Below, piece after piece: positions 24,065 through 34,228 of a DNA stretch of 64,000 nt (positions are counted from its first letter, which is position 1; every line of letters begins with the position of its first letter). The stretch is from NCBI GenBank assembly GCA_017163975.1, contig JAFFSR010000345.1, positions 72,001-136,000 on the forward strand, in the 5' to 3' direction. Source of the stretch: Anastatus disparis (lineage: Eukaryota > Arthropoda > Insecta > Hymenoptera > Eupelmidae). The translations under genes were made by a program, and so were the position numbers. The notes beneath the pieces were generated by a model. That model was not told where the DNA came from, did no database searches, and worked only from the letters and a program-made list of their open reading frames with translations.

Positions 24065-24330
24065 GAATGACAAAGTTTTAAAGTAAAAAACGTGAAAAAA
24101 AAAAAATTTAATAGATTTGAGAATTTTCTCCTTTTTTTGTTTTCAAATGATTTGCTAGTACTAACTCAGTATTAGTCCAGTACTAACAAGATACATATAG
24201 GACCTTTCTGGAGACATCCTCTATCAGATAAAAAAGGGTCTTTAAATTGGTTAAGAAATGACAGAGTTTTAAAGTAACAAACATGAAAAAAAAAAATGTA
24301 TCGATTTGAGAATTTTCTCCTTTTTTAAAG
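24065..24330 (+). repeat. Two ~75-bp direct repeats (24065-24139 and 24256-24330)
   Basis: Both copies run ATGACA(A/G)AGTTTTAAAG, an A-run, GATTTGAGAATTTTCTCC and TTTTTT. The ~115-bp spacer contains TAGTACTAACTCAGTATTAG and no ORF. Confidence 0.7.
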
Positions 24331-24959
24331 TCGATTAAAAATATAAAAATATTTTGAAATTATTAAGTGGCAACGCTATTGTAAACGGAGGAAATAAAAA
24401 TGATCAGAACATAATTTATACAAAAAAATTGTTTATTAAAAGATCTTGTAAAAGATATGTTAAGAGATATTATATATATTTATGTGTTTTAGCTTGTGTA
24501 ATAGTTGCATTCAAATATATGATAAAGAATATGATATTTGCTAAAATATTGCGACAATTATATCGTCTATCCAAAACTCCCGCTTAACAACGAAGCCTAC
24601 TACCAAGTACTAGGCTCAGCCGCTACGCGACGCTGCTCCCGCAATAGGAACAGCGAGCTCTAGAGCATATAAAGGGCTAAGGCTCAACGAAAAGAAAGCA
24701 TTGCAGACTGAGCTCTCTTTCTCTCTTCGCCTAGTGAGCATGCTGGCCTAGAGGGAAAAAGGAGGTGATAGTGATAGCTATCTCACCCAGAGTCTTTACT
24801 CTGACTAAGAGTGCTTGTTCTCTCTCACTCGCACTAAGACCTATATGTAGTGCGCACGCTCATATAGACGTTAATGCGAATTGAAATGCAGCTGATTTTT
24901 GCGTAGTGAGCACGCTTGCATAAATCAGATGGAACCTTGGCAAGCTGCAACTGCACGTC

Positions 24960-25275
24960 GTTCCGCCGTACCACCCGTGTTATAAATAATAAATTAGATT
25001 AACGTAATATAAGTTTATATTAATATTAAGGGTGCTTCACTCCACACTATCGTACCCTGTATCTCCGCACCGCTGTGCCGCCGTATCGCCGTACCAACCG
25101 TGCTGCGAATAGTAATTAGATTAGTCTAATACAAATTTATATTACTATCAAGGGTGTTTCACGCCATACTGTCATAGCATGTACCGCCGAGCCACCGTCC
25201 CGACCGCACATATCTGTACATAATAAAAATCAGCTCAATATAAATTCATATTGATATTAAGGGTGCTTCCCACCT
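24960..25275 (+). repeat. Three ~115-bp tandem repeats
   Basis: Each copy has CCGCCGTACC(A) or an equivalent Pro-codon-like CCGCC cluster, then AATAATAAATTAGATTA or similar, TATAA(A/G)TTTATATT, AATATTAAGGGTGCTTC (TATCAAGGGTGTTTC in copy 2), and CCATACTGTC-type ends. They start near 24962, 25078 and 25183. They lie inside the promoter/LTR-like block, where tandem repeats often have enhancer roles, but no function is shown. Confidence 0.75.
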
Positions 25276-25389
25276 ATTGCTGCTGCCGGAATGAGCAACG
25301 CTTGTTTTTTTCCGCCAACCCACCGAAAAGTCAAGACTTATTTGACCCTGTGTATATAAAACACATTAGAGGATCGTAAGCCTTTCGCC

Positions 25390-25620
25390 GTGATCTGTTA
25401 TTTAAGACACGTTAAGGTGACGCTCGGCCGAAAGTTGTCTACCTTCTGCCGATCACCTGTCAAAAGGGGACAACTCGTCCGTAAGTTATCCACCTTCTGC
25501 CGATCATCTGTCACCCGAGACACTTTAAGGAAACGACTCGCCTGTGAGTTATATTCCTTCCGCCGTTTACCGTTATCACCGCACGTCCGACCTGACCGTC
25601 CGCCGTACCACCACCGTACC
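25390..25620 (+). repeat. Short ~60-bp tandem units with CTTCTGCCGATCA core
   Basis: Three to four units share ACCTTCTGCCGATCA(C/T)CTGTCA, GACA, CTCG and GTAAGTTATC/GTGAGTTATA. The open frame over them (25390-25635) has repetitive content and no family resemblance. I treat it as non-coding. Confidence 0.55.
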
Positions 25621-26233
25621 AGATTTATTTGTTAACGTCATTCAAGTTAACTTTATTCCTGTGTGGAAACTATTAAGTTTAGTTTTCTTTCGTTAAAGTC
25701 TCATTTGTTTTTCCAATTAAGTATTCATTTATTTTTGCCGATAAGTGGCACACATTTCGTCAAGTGACTATAATTAAACTCACTTTTTATCTTATTGTAT
25801 CACGTGCAATCATTTTAGGTTAGTTATCTGATTTATATAATTTAGGTTAGTTACTACTTTCTACTATTACATTGCTATACCTCGTTGTAAATATGAGTTT
25901 AGGAGTACAATAAAGCCCAGGTACTCCCTAGCATAAACAAAACGTGTCAAACCCGTTTATCTTTTTGATCCACCCTCGTCCCGATCGACCTCCTGCCTTC
26001 TAATCCTGTTTACTCTCTGAAGCGTCCGGTAACAGGAGGCCGAATGTCATTTCTCCACCCAAGGAGAAAAAACCGTTACAATTTAAATCAACTAACGCTA
26101 TCGAAATTAAAAGTTTGATATGCTGTTGAATCTGCCGATTATAGGGATGCGCAGTTGAATTGACTGCTTATGAGGATGTGCAGGTTGATCAGCTGCATAT
26201 AAGGATGCGCTATTAAATCAGCATATATATACA

Positions 26234-26235
<2 letters not shown>

Positions 26236-26289
<54 letters not shown>
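26236..26289. repeat. (TA)n microsatellite inside the minisatellite
   Basis: A pure TA run, probably expanded from the TATATA of a GCATATAG unit. Confidence 0.9.
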
Positions 26290-26294
<5 letters not shown>

Positions 26295-27715
26295 GTTGAA
26301 CTAGCTCTATATGGAGATGCGTTGTTGAATCGACTGCATATGGGAATACGCAGTCAAATCAGTTGGATATAAAAATGAACTGTTCAATCAGCTGCATATA
26401 AGGATGCACTGTTCAATCAGCTGCATATGGAGATGCACTGTTTAATCGATTGCATATCGGGATACGCAAATAAATTGGCTGCTTATATAGATGCGCACTC
26501 CAGTCTGCTGCATATGGAGATGCACAGTTTGATCGGTTACATATAGGGGTGCACTGTTCCAATCGACTGCATATAGAGATGCGCTGAAGAAGCAGCTATG
26601 AATGGAAATGCGGGGTTAAATCGACTGCATATGAGGATGTGCTGTTAGGGCGGCTGCGTATAAAAATGCGCTGTTAAATCAGCTGCATATAGGGATGCAC
26701 TGTTTGATCGGCTGCACATAGAAATGCACTGATCAATCGGCTGCATATAGACATACACTGTCCAATGGATTACATATAGAAGAACACGGTCAAATCAGCC
26801 GCATATAAAGATGCACACTCAAAATCGGCTACATACAGGGATGCGCAGTTAAATCAGATGCATATGTAGAGGCATAGTTGAATCGGGTGCATGAAGACGT
26901 GTACGGTTCAATCAATTGCATATAGAGATCCACTGTAGGATCGGCTATAAATGGGAAAGTGCAGTTGAATCGACTGCATATGGGGATGTGCTGTTAGATC
27001 GGCTGCGTGTAAGGATGCGCTGTTGAACCGGCTGCATATGGGAATGCACAGTGGAATCAGCTGCAGATCGAGATGTGCTATCGAATCGGCTACATATGGT
27101 AATGCGTAGTTGAATCAGCTGGATATGGGGATGCACAGTTAAATTGGCTGTATATAGAGATGTACTATTCAATCGATTGCACATGGAGATGCACTGTTCA
27201 TACAGCTGCATGAAGAGGTGTACTATTCGATCGATTGCATATAAGGATGTGCCGCAAAATCAGTAGTATATGGGAATGCGCTGTTAAATCTGCTGCATAT
27301 GGGGATGAACGATTGAATCGGCAGAATTTGGGAATACCCAGTAAAATCAGCTGGATATGGGGATGCGCAGTTAAATCGACTGCAGAAGGAGATGTGCTAT
27401 TAAATCAGCTGCATATGGAGATGCGTTGCTGAATCAACTGCATTTTGAAATGTGCTGATGAATCCGCTGGATATGGGGATGCGCAGTTAAATGGGCTGCC
27501 TATAGGGATTCACTGTTTAATCACCTGCACATGGAGATACACTGTTCTATAAATTGCATTTGGAGATACGCAGATAAATCGGCTGCATATTAGCATGCGT
27601 ACATAATCGACTATATATAGAGATGCGCACTTAAATCAGATGCATATGTAGATGCACACTTGAGTCGGGTGCATATGGAAATGTGCAGTTGAATCAGCTG
27701 CATAGAGGGATGCAC

Positions 27716-28316
27716 TGTTGTCTTCCATTAGGACTGAATTTATTAATTTGTTAAGTTCAATTTATTAAACTTTATTTCATAAACTTGATTTATTATTTTC
27801 ATGAATTTTTAATTGTTATTGTAACTTATTTTTGTGATTTAGAACGTTGGTTCTTTAGGATAGGTATTTAAGAATAAAAGAATATGTATATATAAATGTT
27901 GAATTGAACTTATCTTTATTTCTCCTTCCTAACATTCAGTATAAAAATTTTAGGTGATGCGTAGCCTTAGACGGTAAGTATGAAATTAAGCTTGTGTGCT
28001 AAAGGCTTTTGGGTTTTTATATTATGGTAAGAGACAGTTGCATTCTTTCGTATATATGATATCATTGCTTATTTTATAATTCCGGGGAAAAGATTGATTG
28101 AGTTTTTCATGTAATGCAGTACAGAGTTTGATCGCCTTTTGTGCGTCGCACTCTCGTGCATTGCATTATCCCGAATGTATAACGTTATTGTTTGCTGTCT
28201 CAGTCTTGAGGTAGAAGCTTGACATATAATGCGTACGGAGTTTAATTACTCTTGAGTATAATATGCAAGATGAATATAAGAATGAATGTGCTATGAATGT
28301 TCATCTTTGATTACGC
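27716..28316 (-). mobile_element. Solo LTR of the same family as the LTR at 1744-2351
   Basis: TGTTGTCTTCCATTAGGACT to about GAATGTTCATCTTTGATTAC is alignable from end to end with 1744-2351, with scattered substitutions and small indels. It interrupts the minisatellite with array units resuming on each side, and CTGTT occurs at both junctions. CTGTT is also part of the array unit, so the target duplication is not proven. No internal sequence is present, as expected after LTR-LTR recombination. Orientation follows the 1744 copy. Confidence 0.85.
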
Positions 28317-29274
28317 TGTTCAATCAAGTGCATATAAAGATGCACTGTAGAATCGGCTGTTAATAAAAAGGTGTAGTTAAATCGACTTCATATGGGGAAG
28401 TGCTAGTAGATCGGCTGCGTAAAAGGATGCGCAGTAAAATTGGCTGCATATAAGGATGCGTAGTTGAATCGGCTGCATATGACGATGCGCAGTTAAATCA
28501 GCTGCATATAGGAATGAAAACTGTTCATTCGACTGCATACTAAGATGCACTATTCAATCAACTGGGGGGATGCATTGTTGAATCAGCTGTTTATGTGAAT
28601 GCGTTGTTCAATCAGCTGCATATGGGGACGCGCAGATGAATCCGCTGCATATAAGGATTCGCAGATGAATCAGCTGCATATAAGGATGCGCAGTTAAATC
28701 GGCAGCATATGGGGATGCGCAATTGAATTAGCTGCATATGGAAATGCACGATTAAATCGACACCATATAGGGATGCACAGTTGAATCGGCTGCTTATAAG
28801 AATGTGAAATTGGATTGGCGGCATATGACGATGTGCAGTCGAACCAGCTGCACATGGAAAATTACTGTTCAATCAACTGCATATGAAGCTCCGCTGTGAA
28901 ACCAGCTTCATAGATGCGCAGTTGAATCATCTGCATATAGGCAAGAATGAACAGTTGAATGAGCTGCATATGGAGATGTACGGTCGAATCAGCTGCATAT
29001 GAAGATGCACAATTGAGTCGATTATATATAAAGATGCACTATTTGATAGACTGCATAATTGGCTGCATATAGAGATGGACAGATTAGCTGCATATAAATA
29101 TGCACTGTTAAATCGGCTGTATATAAGGGTGCGATGTTGAATCGGCTGTAGATTGAGATGTGCAGTTGAATTGGTTGCATATGAGGTTGCGTAGCTAAAT
29201 CGTCTGCATATGGAGATCCACACTTAAATCAGCTGCATTAGAAGATGCGGGTTTAAATAAGCAGCATATGAGGA

Positions 29275-29835
29275 TACGTACAAACTGGCACTTACACGTA
29301 CAAACACGTACAAATACGTACACATACGTACAAACACGTGCTAACACGAACGAACTCGTACATACACGTTCAAACCGGTATACACATACAAACCCGTATG
29401 CACGTGCACAAATAAATAAAAACACGTACATACACGTGTATATATGTACTCACTTGTACAAACACCTACACACCTGTACAAATACGTAGAATCAGGCAGA
29501 AACATGCGCAAACACGTACACACACTTTGAAACACATACAGATACGTACAAACATGTATACACACTTAAAAACACGTACATACATGTAAAAACACGTACA
29601 ATTAATTTGTACATAATGTACGCGTAAAAACACGCACTAAAACACACACGTGCGTACATTTACGAACGCGTTTGTACGCGTACAAATACTTGCATATACG
29701 TACAAACACGTACACAGACGTACAAACACGTACTCACACCCAGAAACACGTGCATACATGTACAAACACGTAAAAATACGTACAAACACGTACAAACACG
29801 TACAAACTGACACTCACGCGTACACACACATACAA
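29275..29835 (+). repeat. 10-bp repeat array (ACGTACAAAC type)
   Basis: Many units of ACAAACACGT/ACATACACGT. Open frames on both strands are artefacts. It directly follows the 29-bp minisatellite. 29836-30340 shows AT-rich sequence with no feature. Confidence 0.9.
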
Positions 29836-30340
29836 GCACTGCAAATATGCGCTTAAATAACAATTAAAAAATCACACTTTTAAATAAAGTGATTTAAAAT
29901 TATTTTTCGGGATTTTATTGAAGAGTGTCTAAATTTTATTCTTAAACTTTGTGAACCTAAAAATATTTAAATTATAATATCATTTCGGAGCTTTGAAAAT
30001 GGGCATTTTTGTGATTTATAACATCATTATTTATTAATAACTCAAAAACCGTCAACTTTAGAAAAAAATCACAAAAATACTTTTTTGTTTAAAATTGCTT
30101 AAAGAATCTAAAAAAGCTTTATCTGAACCAAAATAAATAGCTTTTGGAATTTGTTTAAACAAAATCGATCCAAACAAATTGTGACTACTTTTGGCTGGGT
30201 GAATTGCAGATCCTCATTCTAGAACCTTTAGCAAAGGTCATTCCACAAAAATTTCCCAATCGAAAATTTTTTTTGCTCACCCGCCAGTTTCGCCCCGACT
30301 AAATGCTGTACCCGTTATAGTAGAAGATATAAATTAAGAA

Positions 30341-31192
30341 TTTGATTATGTAGAAATCCAACAGCCTGCAAACAAGCATGCTGAACAAGAAGTACATCAT
30401 AAAAATAATATAGTTGAAGATCTTATTGATGGAAATATTGATGTGGAAGAGGAACAAGATTACGAACAACAATTACAACTACAGCAAACTCAGCAACAAG
30501 ATGATACCGATATAGTAACAAGACGAATCCAAGGATTTTAAACACGTTATAACATAATTCGATATACAGTGTGGCATCACATTGAAAACACAATTGCTAA
30601 TCACAAACATCCGGGTGCAAATGTCAACGAAGAAGACATATTGATTGCAAGATTGGCTTAGCTATATAATTTTTTTCAGAGAAAACGGGACGACGATGAA
30701 AACTCATATCAACAAATGAGCGATAAAGTAGTGACCCATCACTCATTCAATCATAATATTTAACAAGATGATCTTGTTAATGAATGTGATTTATTAATTT
30801 TTTATTATTAATAAAATCATTTATTTGAACTTAACTTCTGTATTGGTATTTTCTTTCATTTTATATTAAAAGTTATTTCGAAGGTCAGTGAGAGTTTTCA
30901 CGATCTCCCAAGCTACTTAAGTAGACATGTACAACGCGTAATGTACGTAAGACGCGCTCAAGAAATGTTATGGGTTTTTAATTTAGCATTTAATCCTAAT
31001 TTAATTCCATACCACGAATCATTCCGTTATTATTATCATCTGTTAAAGCACCCTGTACAATTGGGAGGTAGTAGTGATGATAGGGGTAATAATGAATCAC
31101 AGAGTAATATTGAAGACGCTTTAGGCCCTCTAGAGAAAAAATATGCAGATATCTCTATAAAACTGAAGAATGCAGTTAACCCTAAGCAATGA
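30341..31192 (+). pseudogene. Unrecognised decayed coding sequence, acidic/Gln-rich
   Basis: Plus-strand translation from about 30350 gives a protein-like stretch rich in Glu/Asp/Gln, with a poly-Gln-like patch EQQLQLQQTQQQDD (about 30460-30500). A short sequence, RRIQGF, then a stop, then RYNIIRYTVWHHIENTIANH, follows. A further open frame at 30941-31192 encodes MYVRRAQEMLWVFNLAFNPN and a tail with GPLEKKYADISIKLKNAV. Codon-like composition and few stops suggest former coding. I recognise no family. It lies just upstream of the polymerase relic in the same orientation, so it could belong to the same Polinton/virus-like element. Confidence 0.35.
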
Positions 31193-31434
31193 AAACTCTT
31201 ATATAGATAAAAGTTTCATTTTATTAGTTTTATTTGTTAGTGAGCTTATTGGTTTTGGAATCAAACATAAATAGCTGTTGGTCGGCACCTTGGGACAGGG
31301 ATCCATTGTATCTATCCGCAACGATGATAATATGTCTTTCTCAAACACTGGTTGTGGGTAAGGCACCTATTGAGTTGAAGAAATCTTCAAATAAAGAAAC
31401 GTTTGAAATTCGGAAAAATATTTGCGATGGTAGA

Positions 31435-31705
31435 TGACCACTGCAGAAAAATCGGGCAAATTTGTTTAGGGGTAATCGGGGCTAATCGGACCTCCGGAGA
31501 AAAGCGAACCGGCATTACTATATATAAATATATACTACATATTTATTTTACTACTATTTCAGTATTGTTACATCAAATTACTTTCTTTGTTAGAGTTTAT
31601 TTACAGTTATTTTAATCTTCTAATGTTTACTGATATCCAGTGGTGCCAGTCCGAGTTGCCCCTGGGGTCCGATTTACCCGGTTTTCCCTATAAATAAAGC
31701 GAATG
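31435..31705. mobile_element. Short inverted-repeat element (putative MITE)
   Basis: AAAAATCGGGCAAATTTG...CTAATCGGACCTCCGG (31447-31500) is mirrored by GGGGTCCGATTTACCCGGTT (31655-31680). An AT-rich core lies between. It sits immediately upstream of the polymerase relic. Non-coding. Confidence 0.4.
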
Positions 31706-31790
31706 TCGAGATCACAGCGGATGTGACAAGGTCGAAATATTTCAACAATATTATTCTCAGCATGGAATAGCAATATTAGTTTTTGATAGC

Positions 31791-33000
31791 ATGGCTCTTG
31801 GAAACGGCGAGCCTCCATTTTTCAACGCTTGTCAGTATGTAAATTCCGAATTGTATTATGTAATGAATATTTTAGATGATAAAAAAACATGTCATCATGA
31901 CGCAATTTTAAATTTGTCCGCTGCTGTGCGAGAAAGAATCTTTTGCAAATATTGTCATAAAAATACTGGTTTATGAATAAACATCCCTGTATAGCAATTT
32001 TTTCTGCGTGTTTTGTAAAACCTTCTTGCGTTTTAGAAAAAATAAGTTTTATAGAATGTGTTGAATGTTATCAAAATTTTTACGATGATCAATGTTACGC
32101 TGACCATAAAAACTCCGGGACATACAAAAAAAACAACAACAAAATAAGCAATTTCGTGAAAATTTTACAATACTTTTAGAAATTTGAATTGTGTTACATT
32201 CAACCAATTTTCGACCATTTCAAGCACTTGACTGTATACGGTAAAGAAGACGTAGAAAGTAAATTGGTATAAATTCAATTTACTCGTCGTTTATCATTTT
32301 GAATCATAAAAAAATTCTCTGTATCTTGATCACCTGACGATTAAAATCCATATACTGAATCTCTACATTGTAAACTCTGCAAGCTTGTAATGATTGCATT
32401 AATTTACCAAATATTGAGCAAATGTGTACGACATGCAATGTCTGTGAGTATGTTTTTCGGAATAATCCTGTGCAAGCTTTACTCGACTCGACGATACGAG
32501 TCAAATTTTCAGCATATCATATCTATAGCCCATAATGCTGAAGGTTTTGACGAACGATTCATTCTTAAAGAAACTGTTAAAAATTCTAATGAAATTCCGG
32601 ATGTGATATTAAACTATTGTAATGTTAAAGTGCGGACGAATGAAATTTATCGACAGTTCAAATGATTTTCAAATGAAATTAAACGCTCTTCCGGATGGTT
32701 TTGTATTACCGCCGAAGAGAAAAAAGGTTACTTTCCGCATCTTTTTAATATTGAGGATAATCAAAATTACTTAGGACCTTTGCTAAATGCTAAGTATTAC
32801 TCGCCAGATACAATGTCAACAAGCAAGACGGAAGAATTTTTCAAGTGGTATAATGAAAATCGAGATATTACTAAATTTGACTTTTAGTATAAAATTATTG
32901 AGTATTGTTAAATGAACGTTAAAATTTCAAAAGTTTTCTGTACATTATTCAAGAAGATATTTATAGATCGTGGCGAAAGATGCAATGCGAAAAAAAACTC
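31791..33000 (+). pseudogene. Type-B (protein-primed) DNA polymerase, N-terminal/exonuclease part; Polinton/adintovirus type, broken
   Basis: In several plus frames there is first a Cys/His-rich segment (31791-32130: CKYCHKN, CVECYQNFYDDQC) like the zinc-ribbon N-terminus of these polymerases. An exonuclease-type motif follows (IAHNAEGFDERFILKE, about 32518-32570), then the segment KKGYFPHLFNIEDNQNYLGP (about 32725-32785). YYSPDTMS and FFKWYNEN come next. This combination is typical of Polinton/Maverick and adintovirus-like polymerases, which replicate linear DNA from a protein primer. Frame changes and stops are scattered (for example after KFDF). The gene is cut at 33000 by the BEL insertion and resumes at 36820. 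The element's own integrase, capsid and ATPase genes are not seen. Confidence 0.8.
32996..33000 (+). other. Target-site duplication AACTC, left copy
   Basis: AACTC immediately precedes the LTR start TGTTGAAT and recurs at 36815-36819 after the LTR end CTAACA. This is a 5-bp duplication as expected for BEL/Pao integration. Confidence 0.9.
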
Positions 33001-33938
33001 TGTTGAATATTAGAATAATATAAAAATTGGTTATTATTTGTTTATTTGTTGTTGTTCCTTTTATCGTATTTCCTTCTCTCCATTTAAGCTGCGTATTGGA
33101 GTCTTGCTAGTAACATGATTTTTATTTGTTGTTTGGAACTATGTTTACACAAAATAGGGTAATGTTCGTATGTACATTGGACAGGAGAGGATGATTGTAG
33201 TGGAACCAAAATTTGTATACTTCATCTGTGAAAGCGAGCGCGGTATCGGTGAGATGAGGTTTTTCTATTTGGGGTTTTAAAAATAGCGCATTAACTTTTG
33301 AAAAATAAAACTCTCGTTATCTCGCGCCGTCTAGGGTGAGTCTACGAATTCACCTGAGGGCGAATCAGGCGAGGCGGCTGGGGTTAACGCACTCTGTGCG
33401 TCCGCAAATCGGTGGTGGCGTGTATGTATTGTGTGTGTGCATGCTGAGTGTATGTCTCCATGGAAATTTGTGTATTTGAGAGTGAATGTTGCCGAAATTC
33501 TCGTAGACGTGCGACGGGGTGATAGAGTTGTAGGGGGACACGATTTGCATACAAAATAAATACTAAAATTAGGAGCGTGGATCTCAGGCCGCAAATTTTT
33601 GCACTCCGCTGTGCGAATAGTTCCCTGGTAAAAATGAGAGTGTTGCGAGTGCAAGATTGCTTGTGGCCGCAGTTTATCGTCGACCAATCTGAGACCGCGA
33701 GAGTAGGAAGCTTTCCTGAGATGTGAAAAGTGACGCGAGCATTATTATAATTCTGAAGGGAGGGGGGAACGTAAATCGAAGAGTAGAGGGGAGGGCGCGC
33801 AACGAGAGAGGGAGATCGCGTTCATGGGTCAGTACTCATCGCACCGCCTTAGCGTTTGCTTGGATCCAAAGAGTTTAGTGATATTTGTTGTAATAAAAAT
33901 TTTATTTGAAAAATAAAATATCGTTTTGATTGTTAAAA
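33001..33938 (+). repeat. 5' LTR of the BEL/Pao element, 938 bp
   Basis: It starts TGTTGAATATTAG and ends TTTTGATTGTTAAAA. The matching 3' LTR ends TTTTGATTGCTAACA. Positions about 33593-33938 match 36470-36814 closely. AATAAAAATTTTATTTG near 33890-33910 may hold the polyadenylation signal. Minus-strand open frames inside it (33331-33687) are not conserved coding. Confidence 0.9.
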
Positions 33939-34228
33939 TTTTGATGCTGAAACCTGGGAATTTTTTTTGACCGGTTTATTGAAAATGTTTAGTTGAGACA
34001 AAGAAAGTGTATAGATTACAAGAGCAAAACTAAGGCTATTAGAAAATTACTTTTATGAGTGAGACTCTATCAGTTAATATTACATTGTTGAAATTTAATT
34101 TAAAATTTAAAATTTATTGATTATAAATCAGAAACGGAATAGAAAGAGAGAAAAAAATATATTTCCTTGTTTCTAAATTTTTCCTTTTTTCAAAACACAA
34201 TGTGTTGTTTGATTTGTAAATACAATAC

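Larger units (their letters stand above)
24584..26079 (+). repeat. GC-richer promoter/LTR-like block, possible solo LTR
   Basis: Base composition changes abruptly here. A TATA-like GCATATAAAGGGC (24664-24676) lies upstream of a CATTGCAGACTGAG stretch. AATAAAGCCCAGG (about 25910-25920) is a polyadenylation-type signal. The block ends CCGTTACA at 26079, a plausible LTR 3' end (CA). The left boundary and target duplication could not be fixed, so solo LTR is only the best guess; a decayed host promoter is the alternative. No long ORF. Confidence 0.35.
26120..29270 (+). repeat. 29-bp minisatellite, ~3.1 kb including insertions
   Basis: The unit is close to GATGCGCTGTTGAATCAGCT + GCATATAGG, with variants such as CACTGTTCAATCGACTGCAT. 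Period slippage of 1-3 bp is common. It is interrupted by a TA run (26236-26289) and by a solo LTR (27716-28316). Open frames on both strands across it (Cys/Asn/Ser-rich or similar) are repeat artefacts. Confidence 0.92.

Noticed and set aside
26120..29270. CRISPR-like array (29-bp repeat)
   Set aside because: Units are contiguous with no unique spacers, no cas genes, and the genome is eukaryotic.
26945..29431. Cys/Ser/Asn-rich frames of 60-100 codons across 27-29.4 kb
   Set aside because: Periodic translations of the 29-bp and 10-bp repeats, with no independent evidence of coding.
31234..31437. Short plus frame between the acidic relic and the polymerase relic
   Set aside because: No family resemblance, overlaps the edge of an inverted repeat. 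Not supported as a gene.
33331..33687. 118-codon minus-strand frame
   Set aside because: Lies wholly inside the BEL 5' LTR and is not preserved in the 3' LTR copy.
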